A stretch of DNA of 5,327 nt, from the NCBI GenBank assembly GCA_030614305.1, contig JAUWKH010000138.1, positions 1-5,327 on the forward strand, written 5' to 3'. A program made the position numbers and the translations under genes. Under the pieces are notes generated by a model. The model saw only the letters and a list, made by a program, of their open reading frames with translations, was not told where the DNA came from and did not search any database. The DNA comes from Bacteroidota bacterium (GTDB lineage: Bacteria; Bacteroidota; Bacteroidia; Bacteroidales; JADFUO01). This document shows positions 1-5,256 of the stretch, one piece after another (position 1 is the stretch's first letter; every line of letters begins with the position of its first letter).

Positions 1-69
1 AAAATTCAAGCAAAATACAAGTATAATTATTCCAATTATTCTTAATATAGAATTTAACCGTGATTTCAT
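1..69 (-). CDS. 5' end of an exported or membrane-anchored protein (partial, runs off the left edge)
   Basis: Reading the minus strand from an ATG at 69 gives 23 uninterrupted codons to the window edge. The peptide starts MKSRLNSILR and continues IIGIIILVFCLNF. A short N-terminus with one Lys and two Arg, followed by a hydrophobic run of Ile/Leu/Val/Phe, is the classic layout of a Sec signal peptide or an N-terminal membrane anchor. The Cys at residue 20 is preceded by Leu-Val-Phe, a poor lipobox, so lipidation is only a possibility. The sequence before the ATG is A/T-rich with no Shine-Dalgarno, as is usual in Bacteroidota, and a TAATTTTG -7 candidate lies 29 bases upstream. The gene is divergent from the beta-helix lipoprotein gene. 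Its product cannot be identified from 23 residues. The main doubt is that a short open frame in AT-rich DNA can arise by chance, but the signal-peptide composition argues against that. Confidence 0.6.
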   Translation of the reverse strand, partial: MKSRLNSILRIIGIIILVFCLNF

Positions 70-97
70 AATATTTTGGATGTAATAAATTTCAAGA

Positions 98-105
98 CAA
101 AATTA
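98..105 (-). promoter_or_regulatory. candidate Bacteroidota -7 box (TAATTTTG) for the leftward partial gene
   Basis: On the minus strand bases 105-98 read TAATTTTG, an exact fit to the TAnnTTTG -7 consensus of Bacteroidota. A TTTG that could serve as the -33 element lies at 124-121, with a 15-base spacer. That is a little shorter than the roughly 17-23 bases I recall for this phylum. The predicted start site would leave a leader of about 25 bases. In AT-rich DNA this motif also occurs by chance. Confidence 0.3.
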
Positions 106-174
106 AAACTTATTATAACGCAAACAAGTAAAAAATAACTGTTTTAGAAATGGAATGTTTTTGATGCTGTGAAT

Positions 175-263
175 AATCCTACGAGGTTTTGAAAACCTAG
201 ACTGCTTAATTCACAAATTGATCTATTACGAAAAACTTATGAATTAATCAGGCTCGTAGGATT
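175..263. repeat. 89-bp inverted-repeat element with nested stems
   Basis: The ends are perfect 11-base inverted repeats: aatcctacgag at 175-185 and ctcgtaggatt at 253-263. Inside lie two further stems. One is the 15-base palindrome aggttttgaaaacct at 184-198. The other pairs ttaattca (206-213) with tgaattaa (240-247). This layered symmetry is far more than AT-rich DNA gives by chance and suggests a MITE- or REP-like mobile palindrome or a structured transcript. There is no T-run after either end, so it is not a simple intrinsic terminator, and no gene ends into it from either side. Copies elsewhere in the genome would settle its identity. Confidence 0.65.
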
Positions 264-314
264 TCTGGGTAAAATTACAATATTTCATAAAAAATAACGT
301 ATAATAACTGAAAT

Positions 315-418
315 TATACTAATGCGGAACAGAAATGCAAAAGTTTTATAGGTCTGTTCCGCACGCATAACTAATTCTAAACAGATATGCTTCGCAAAAC
401 TTGTTAAGAATTAGTATA
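315..418. repeat. 104-bp compound inverted-repeat element just upstream of the beta-helix lipoprotein gene
   Basis: The outer ends are perfect 9-base inverted repeats, tatactaat (315-323) and attagtata (410-418). Further aaatta (311-316) / taattt (420-425) complementarity flanks them, slightly out of register. Two hairpins sit inside. The first pairs tgcggaacag (323-332) with ctgttccgca (354-363), 10 of 10. The second pairs actaattctaaaca (370-383) with tgttaagaattagt (402-415), 13 of 14. The second hairpin shares bases with the outer repeat, so the structures would be mutually exclusive. I see no clear target-site duplication. It may be a small non-autonomous mobile element, or a cruciform or leader structure controlling the downstream gene. 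Confidence 0.6.
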
Positions 419-419
419 T

Positions 420-427
420 TAATTTTG
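420..427 (+). promoter_or_regulatory. candidate Bacteroidota -7 box (TAATTTTG) for the beta-helix lipoprotein gene
   Basis: TAATTTTG fits the TAnnTTTG consensus and lies 15 bases before the ATG at 443, leaving a leader of about ten bases. A TTG at 401-403 could be the -33 element, with a 16-base spacer, slightly short. The box abuts the end of the inverted-repeat element at 315-418, so the -33 candidate would lie inside that element. It supports a translation start at 443/446 rather than further upstream. Confidence 0.3.
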
Positions 428-442
428 ACAGCTAAATTTTTA

Positions 443-1912
443 ATGATGTTTTCTGATAGATTTATTAGTATTTTTTTTAAGACAGGTATTGTTGTTTTTT
501 TATTCTTTTTAATATTTTCTTCGTGCAAAAAAAAGGATGATTTTATAACCGATCCTTCATTTAAATTGGATTTCTCTACTGATTCAATTGTATTTGATAC
601 GGTTTTCACTACTGTTGGTTCAATCACAAAACAGCTAAAAGTTTATAATAATAACAAGCAAAATGTAAAAATATTATCAATTCAATTAGCCGGTGGCAAC
701 AGTTCGAATTACAGGATAAACATTGACGGGAGTCCAACTACTTCACTAACAGATGTTGAGATTGCCGGTAATGACAGTTTATACATTTTTATTAAAGTAA
801 TTATTGACCCCAATGATGAAGATTCACCTTTTGTTGTTGATGATAAAATTGTTTTTATTACAAACGGAAACCAGCAGGATATTGACCTGGTAGCATGGGG
901 GCAAAATGCATACTACATCATTGCCGATACTTATGTTCAGGGTTTCCCTCCATATAAAATTGTAGCTCATGAATTTTCAGATACTACATGGGACAGCCAA
1001 AAACCTTTTTTGATATATGGTTATGCAGTTGTTGATTCTAATGCAATTTTAAGAATTGATGCCGGGGCAAAAATTCATTTTCATAATAATTCAGGATTGT
1101 GGGTTTATAAAGGCGGCTCAATTAAAGTCAACGGAACATTGGATTTTCCTGTAATTTTCCAGGGCGACAGGCTTGATATGGATTACAGGGAATTACCCGG
1201 TCAGTGGGATAGAATATGGCTTAACGAAGGCAGCATTGATAATGAAATCAATTATGCAATAATTAAAAACGGTTTTATTGGAATACAAGCCGAGACTTTA
1301 CAGGAACAAATGGGAAACCAGCTTATTCTTACAAACACCATCATTGAGAATATGAGCGGAATGGGACTTTTTACAAGATTTTATAATATCTCGGCAAATA
1401 ATAATGTGATTGCAAATTGCGGAACTTATACACTTGCAATAACAATGGGTGGTAATTATGATTTTCGTCAGTGTACTTTTGCCAATTACTATAATTACTC
1501 AGTTCGGCTAAATCCGGCATTATATTTAAACAATTTTTACTATGATACACATGGAGTACCACAAACACTTGATTTAAATGCTTTTTTCGGTAATTGTATA
1601 AATTACGGAAGAAATGATGAAGAGATACAATTTGATGAAGAATCCGGCTCTGAATTTGTTTATAAATTTGAACATTGTCTGTTAAAAACAGAATTGAATA
1701 TTTCCAATAGCGAACACTTTATCAATTGCCTGAAAAACGAAGATCCTTTATTTGTAGATTATGAAATCAACAACTATGAATTGGACACATTATCTCCTGC
1801 TATTGATATAGGAAGTTTAAGTATTGCCGAAACCGTACCTTTTGATATTTTTGGAATCAGCAGAATTGAAAGCCCTGATTTAGGAGCCTATGAGTTTGTT
1901 CCGGGAAAATAA
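443..1912 (+). CDS. lipoprotein with Ig-like N-terminal region and right-handed parallel beta-helix, function unknown
   Basis: The protein has 489 residues when started at the ATG at 443; the adjacent ATG at 446 is equally good. An extension to a TTG at 401 is possible, but it would begin inside the inverted repeat upstream and add a second hydrophobic stretch, so I reject it. Residues 1-28 form a lipoprotein signal peptide: a long hydrophobic core, then IFSSC with the lipidated Cys at 28. The following KKKDD resembles the Lys/acidic surface-export signal described for Bacteroidota lipoproteins, so exposure on the outer membrane surface is inferred. Residues about 40-150 look like a beta-sandwich (start FSTDSIVFDTVFTTVGS). 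From about 200 to 390 there are beta-helix-like turns with Asn/Gly-rich stretches such as NTIIENMSGMGL and NNNVIANCG. The C-terminus has SPAIDIGS and ends PDLGAYEF, a motif common at the end of Bacteroidota beta-helix proteins. From memory this is a family of similar length found widely in Bacteroidota and still uncharacterised. I see no catalytic polysaccharide-lyase motif. Confidence 0.88.
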   Translation: MMFSDRFISIFFKTGIVVFLFFLIFSSCKKKDDFITDPSFKLDFSTDSIVFDTVFTTVGSITKQLKVYNNNKQNVKILSIQLAGGNSSNYRINIDGSPTTSLTDVEIAGNDSLYIFIKVIIDPNDEDSPFVVDDKIVFITNGNQQDIDLVAWGQNAYYIIADTYVQGFPPYKIVAHEFSDTTWDSQKPFLIYGYAVVDSNAILRIDAGAKIHFHNNSGLWVYKGGSIKVNGTLDFPVIFQGDRLDMDYRELPGQWDRIWLNEGSIDNEINYAIIKNGFIGIQAETLQEQMGNQLILTNTIIENMSGMGLFTRFYNISANNNVIANCGTYTLAITMGGNYDFRQCTFANYYNYSVRLNPALYLNNFYYDTHGVPQTLDLNAFFGNCINYGRNDEEIQFDEESGSEFVYKFEHCLLKTELNISNSEHFINCLKNEDPLFVDYEINNYELDTLSPAIDIGSLSIAETVPFDIFGISRIESPDLGAYEFVPGK

Positions 1913-1917
1913 ATTTT

Positions 1918-3540
1918 TTACCAGAAAATAATATACAAGGCTGAAACAATTGCACACAAAATTATTGCACCAATATTAAACGGTGTACCTGTATGAAACA
2001 GTCCCTTGTGTAAAGTAATTCCTTTCGGGTCGTCAGTTTTTGATTCAATAAAACTAATGATAATTGCAATAGAAGCTAAAACAAGAAATACAACACCCAT
2101 CCTGTCTAAAAACGGTAAGCTTGACCAGAAGAATTTAAAAGCAAAGGATAGCGGAATTGTAAGTATTGCCACCCAGAGAGCAGCATTGGCAGTTATCCTT
2201 TTCCAGAACAAGCCGAAACAAAAGATAACTACAACACCTGGAGTAACAAAGCCTGTAAATTCCTGTATGTATTGAAATGCCTGGTCTAAATTGCCTAATA
2301 AAGGCCTTGCCGTTAACACTGCAATTACTAATGCAGTAAGACTGGTTATCCTGCCAACAGTAACCATTTTTGTTTCGCTTACTTTTTTATTAATGAATCT
2401 TTTATAAATATCCATAGTAAAAATTGTAGCAGTTGAATTAAGCATTGATGCCAGCGAAGAAACAATGGCAGCAGCAAGTGCTGCAAAGGCAAGTCCCTTA
2501 ACACCAACAGGCACAAACTCATGTAATAACCATGGATAGGCTTTATCGGAAGGTTCAATAACTGTTGAAGAATCTTTAGTCAAAACAAAAGCTGCAATAC
2601 CGGGAATCACAACAATCAATGGGATTAAGATTTTCAGGAAGCCGGCAAATATAAAACCTCTTTGTGCTTCTTTTACACTTTTTGCTGCTAATCCTCTTTG
2701 AATAATATATTGATTAAATCCCCAGTATGAAATATTTGCTATCCACATTCCGCCGACTAATACGCTTATGCCGGGCAAATCAATATAAGCATCTTTCATG
2801 CCTCCCTGTCCGTCAGGTATCAGTAATTTTCCTTTTTGGAGTATCATATCAAATTTTTCAGGTGCCTGGTCCAGAAGGTCTTTAAAGCCGGCAATAAATC
2901 CATTGCCTCCCGAAACAGCATCAAGAGCAAGATAAGTTGTGAGCAATCCGCCACCTATCAGGAAAATAACCTGAACAACATCTGTCCAGGCAACTGCAGT
3001 TAAACCTCCGTAAATTGAATAAATCGCAGCAAATAAAGCAAGACCGACTATTCCGTACATTAAAGGAATTCCCATTATTGTGTGCAAAGCAAGAGCACCT
3101 AAATATAATATTGATGTCAGATTTACAAAAACATATACTAACAACCAAAAAGTAGCCATAACTGTTCGTACCCTGCCATCGTATCTCATCTCAAGAAACT
3201 GAGGCATTGTATAAATTTTCTTTTCCAAAAATATTGGAAGGAAATATTTTCCTACTATAATCAATGTAATTGCTGCCATCCATTCATACGAAGCTATCCC
3301 TAAACCAATAGCAAACCCTGAGCCGGACATACCTATCATTTGCTCGGCAGATATATTTGCAGCAATAAGCGAGGCACCTATAGCCCACCATGGCAATGCT
3401 TTACTTGCAAGAAAATAATCCTGTGCAGTCTTCTTCTTCCCTTTTTTTGTTCGCGAAACCCAAAGACCTATAAAAACAATTAATAATCCGTAAGCAATAA
3501 ATACTGCATAATCTATAAACGAAAAGTGTTCATTACCCAT
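1918..3540 (-). CDS. sglT: sodium/glucose-galactose symporter (SSS family, vSGLT-like)
   Basis: This 540-residue inner-membrane protein belongs to the solute:sodium symporter family and closely resembles Vibrio parahaemolyticus SglT, which imports galactose or glucose with Na+. About 14 hydrophobic segments span it, the first at residues 9-28 and the last at the C-terminus. Segments recognised by comparison with vSGLT from memory are IAANISAEQ (59-67), SYEWM (84-88), IANISYWGFNQYIIQR (267-282), AAAIVSSLASMLNSTA (356-371) and QAFQYIQEFTG (420-430). Sugar-site residues N62, Q67, E86, N269, K303 and Q426 are kept, as are the inner-gate Y272 and Na2-site A60, I63, A358, S361 and S362. A Ser that contacts sugar in vSGLT (S91) appears to be Ala89. 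The start ATG at 3540 follows an A-rich leader and a TATATTTG box. It is divergent from galM and convergent with the beta-helix gene, with 5 bp between stops. The exact sugar is inferred; galactose is favoured by the neighbour. Confidence 0.93.
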   Translation of the reverse strand: MGNEHFSFIDYAVFIAYGLLIVFIGLWVSRTKKGKKKTAQDYFLASKALPWWAIGASLIAANISAEQMIGMSGSGFAIGLGIASYEWMAAITLIIVGKYFLPIFLEKKIYTMPQFLEMRYDGRVRTVMATFWLLVYVFVNLTSILYLGALALHTIMGIPLMYGIVGLALFAAIYSIYGGLTAVAWTDVVQVIFLIGGGLLTTYLALDAVSGGNGFIAGFKDLLDQAPEKFDMILQKGKLLIPDGQGGMKDAYIDLPGISVLVGGMWIANISYWGFNQYIIQRGLAAKSVKEAQRGFIFAGFLKILIPLIVVIPGIAAFVLTKDSSTVIEPSDKAYPWLLHEFVPVGVKGLAFAALAAAIVSSLASMLNSTATIFTMDIYKRFINKKVSETKMVTVGRITSLTALVIAVLTARPLLGNLDQAFQYIQEFTGFVTPGVVVIFCFGLFWKRITANAALWVAILTIPLSFAFKFFWSSLPFLDRMGVVFLVLASIAIIISFIESKTDDPKGITLHKGLFHTGTPFNIGAIILCAIVSALYIIFW

Positions 3541-3573
3541 AATTCTTTTTTTAATTAAAAATCAAAAGTTCTG

Positions 3574-3581
3574 CAAATATA
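3574..3581 (-). promoter_or_regulatory. candidate -7 box (TATATTTG) for sglT
   Basis: On the minus strand bases 3581-3574 read TATATTTG, an exact TAnnTTTG match. It predicts a transcription start near 3568 and a leader of roughly 28 bases before the ATG. The nearest TTTG upstream (3611-3608) is 26 bases away, longer than usual for a -33 element, so only the -7 part is well supported. Confidence 0.4.
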
Positions 3582-3651
3582 AAAATATATGAAATTAAAA
3601 GTCACTTCAAAAAAATTTTTATAATATTGCTGATTGTTTGAAAAAAGACAA

Positions 3652-3695
3652 AAGCGACACGAAGTCCATCCATACGGACTAACTTCGTGTCGTTT
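3652..3695. repeat. strong hairpin between divergent sglT and galM
   Basis: cgacacgaagt (3655-3665) is the perfect reverse complement of acttcgtgtcg (3682-3692). The stem can be extended by one G-T and two A-T pairs to 3652/3695. Inside it, agtcc (3663-3667) and ggact (3676-3680) can pair as an alternative inner stem. The 7-base acttcgt recurs at 3696-3702, making a 14-base-offset direct repeat. No gene ends here, so it is not a gene-end terminator. It lies in the presumed galM leader or shared control region, so an operator, an attenuator-like leader or a dispersed palindromic repeat are the options. No recognised sugar-regulator operator was identified. Confidence 0.6.
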
Positions 3696-3755
3696 ACTTC
3701 GTTTCATTAGCCCGCATGGGTAAAATAAATCAAGTTTAACTTAAAATTATTTATT

Positions 3756-4907
3756 ATGCGATTTATGAATAAAAATTTATTTAAAGTGTTAATTTTTACA
3801 ACACTGGCATTATTTATTAATAATTGCGACAATGATTCAAAGAATAATAAGCAACAAAAAGAAGAAAATAAAATGAGCATTACAAAAGAATTATTCGGAA
3901 AAGCTGACGGAAAAGATGTGTTTTTATACACACTTGAAAATAAAAACGGCCTTATTGCAAAAATCACTAATTACGGTGCTATTGTAACTTCACTGATAGT
4001 TCCTGACAAAAACGGAAAATTTGATGATATTGTTCTCGGTTTTGACAGTTTGCAGGATTACCTTGACGGGCATCCATATTTCGGAGCAATAGTCGGCAGA
4101 TATGGCAACCGTATTGCAAAAGGAAGATTTACTCTTGACGGAGTTGAATATACTCTGGCAACTAATAATGAAAAAAACCATCTGCACGGCGGCATAAAAG
4201 GATTTGATAAAGCTGTTTGGGATGCCGAAGAATTTGAATCGAATGATGGCGTGGGATTAAAACTTAGTTACATCAGTCCTGATGGTGAAGAAGGCTACCC
4301 GGGAAATTTATCGGTAAAAGTTGCATACACATTAACAAATAGCAATGAATTAAAAATTGATTATGAAGCTGAGACTGATAAGGCAACACCAGTAAATATT
4401 ACTCATCACGGGTATTTTAATCTTGCAGGTGCCGGAAAAAAAGATGTTCTTGATCATAAACTTCAAATAGATGCTGATAAATATACAGTTGTTGACGAAA
4501 CACTGATCCCAACCGGCGAACTCAGAAATGTAGAAAATACACCTATGGATTTTAAAACTCCTCATTTAATCGGCGAACGGATTGAACAAGTGCCAGGCGG
4601 ATACGACCATAATTATGTTATTAATAATAACGGAAAAATGGTTAAAGCTATAGAAGTTTACGAACCGGAAAGCGGCAGAATAATGGAAGTATTAACTACT
4701 GAACCGGGCGTACAGTTTTATTCAGGCAATTTCCTTGACGGAACAAATATCGGGAAAGGCGGAAAAGTATATTATAAACACTATGGTTTTTGTTTTGAGA
4801 CCCAGCATTTTCCGGATTCGCCAAACCAACCCGATTTCCCGACAACAATTTTAAAACCGGGTGAAAAATATGGATATACAACGATTTACAGATTTCTTAC
4901 TAAATAG
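3756..4907 (+). CDS. galM: galactose mutarotase (aldose 1-epimerase), exported lipoprotein form
   Basis: The enzyme interconverts the alpha and beta anomers of galactose and glucose. It has 383 residues from the ATG at 3756; an ATG at 3765 (MNKNLFK) is an equally plausible start. The first 24 residues form a signal peptide (hydrophobic VLIFTTLALFI) ending in Cys24 followed by DND. The residues before Cys (INN) make an unusual lipobox, so lipidation is likely but not certain. After a short Asn/Lys/Gln linker the mutarotase domain begins near residue 40. Family motifs and active-site residues are present: GRYGNRI with R119, NHLHGG with H144, NITHHGYFNLAG with H218, GGYDHNY with D284, and TTEPGVQFYSGN with catalytic base E316. 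Length beyond the signal matches the family. GalM exported as a lipoprotein is common in Bacteroidota. Its position beside a divergent SglT-type symporter suggests that it supplies the transported anomer outside the inner membrane. No TAnnTTTG promoter was found upstream. Confidence 0.95.
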   Translation: MRFMNKNLFKVLIFTTLALFINNCDNDSKNNKQQKEENKMSITKELFGKADGKDVFLYTLENKNGLIAKITNYGAIVTSLIVPDKNGKFDDIVLGFDSLQDYLDGHPYFGAIVGRYGNRIAKGRFTLDGVEYTLATNNEKNHLHGGIKGFDKAVWDAEEFESNDGVGLKLSYISPDGEEGYPGNLSVKVAYTLTNSNELKIDYEAETDKATPVNITHHGYFNLAGAGKKDVLDHKLQIDADKYTVVDETLIPTGELRNVENTPMDFKTPHLIGERIEQVPGGYDHNYVINNNGKMVKAIEVYEPESGRIMEVLTTEPGVQFYSGNFLDGTNIGKGGKVYYKHYGFCFETQHFPDSPNQPDFPTTILKPGEKYGYTTIYRFLTK

Positions 4908-4980
4908 TGTTTGCAAGGACTATATAATTGATATTACTAAGCTTATTATTTGAAAAACTTCAGATATTTATTAAATGAAA

Positions 4981-5011
4981 GCCGCTTAGCAGTTCCAAAC
5001 TGCTTAGCGGC
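4981..5011. terminator. strong hairpin downstream of galM, possible terminator or palindromic repeat
   Basis: A 14-position stem with one T-T mismatch pairs gccgcttagcagtt (4981-4994) with aactgcttagcggc (4998-5011) around a 3-base cca loop. It begins 73 bases after the galM stop and could end that transcript. On the plus strand it is followed by caaaccaac, not a T-run, so it is not a textbook intrinsic terminator. On the minus strand a T-richer tail (tttcatttaa) follows. A dispersed REP-like palindrome or an mRNA 3'-end stabiliser are alternatives. Confidence 0.5.
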
Positions 5012-5061
5012 CAAACCAACAAATTTCCTATATAATAGAAAAGTTTGTTTATAAATTATTA

Positions 5062-5141
5062 CGAGTTGCTTGATGCTTGATACTGGTTGCTGGTTGCTGG
5101 TTACTTGATGCTGGTTGCTTGTTTGCTGGTTTGCTGGGTTG
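5062..5141. repeat. degenerate heptanucleotide array (consensus ctggttg)
   Basis: Eleven consecutive units can be parsed without gaps: cgagttg, cttgatg, cttgata, ctggttg, ctggttg, ctggtta, cttgatg, ctggttg, then the 8-mers cttgtttg, ctggtttg and ctgggttg. The base composition differs sharply from the surrounding AT-rich DNA. On the minus strand an open frame of 32 codons (5147 to 5049) reads through the array, and the 21-bp superperiod gives a 7-residue rhythm (QPASSNQ, QPATSIK). I treat that frame as a by-product of the repeat. The array resembles in type the short tandemly repeated heptamers known from cyanobacteria. Its origin here is unknown. Confidence 0.8.
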
Positions 5142-5219
5142 TTCCATTTTTCTTATAGTAAATATCAAATTATACATCGAACGGGGTAAAATCTAAAGGA
5201 CAAGTTTGTACTTTTTTCT

Positions 5220-5256
5220 TCAGTCTTCCCCCGAAAGCTTTCGGGGTCAGTCTTCC
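5220..5256. repeat. 18-bp perfect palindrome flanked by 10-bp direct repeats
   Basis: ccccgaaagctttcgggg at 5229-5246 is a perfect palindrome. The 10-mer tcagtcttcc occurs immediately to its left (5220-5229, sharing one base) and immediately to its right (5247-5256). The arrangement looks like a small palindromic insertion with a duplicated target, or a 27-bp tandem duplication. The palindrome could fold into a 7-bp stem with a 4-base loop. There is no T-run on the plus strand side, so a terminator role is doubtful. Confidence 0.6.

Larger units (their letters stand above)
70..442. other. divergent intergenic region (373 bp)
   Basis: No gene is supported here. The region separates the leftward partial gene from the rightward beta-helix lipoprotein gene. 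It contains a candidate -7 box facing each way and two inverted-repeat elements between them. Bases 106-174 are AT-rich, and I see nothing definable in them. Confidence 0.7.

Noticed and set aside
346..627. 93-codon minus-strand open frame over the start of the beta-helix gene
   Set aside because: It is antisense to the signal peptide and N-terminal domain of a well-supported gene, and its Lys/Asn/Ile-rich translation shows no recognisable domain.
2006..2275. 89-codon plus-strand open frame inside sglT
   Set aside because: It lies opposite conserved membrane segments of a clear symporter; the translation has no domain features and is a shadow frame.
2921..3148. 75-codon minus-strand open frame in another frame of sglT
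   Set aside because: Its Cys/Ser/Arg-rich translation is typical of an out-of-frame read of a membrane protein gene.
3652..3695. tRNA or riboswitch in the sglT-galM spacer
   Set aside because: There is one simple hairpin with no cloverleaf arms, no T-loop consensus and no known aptamer core that I can recognise.
3707..3967. 86-codon minus-strand open frame over the galM start and spacer
   Set aside because: It is antisense to the galM signal peptide; the hydrophobic-looking peptide comes from complementing AT-rich codons.
5049..5147. 32-codon minus-strand open frame through the ctggttg array
   Set aside because: Its Gln/Pro/Ala/Ser rhythm follows directly from the heptad repeat, and there is no independent evidence of translation; mentioned only as a property of the array.
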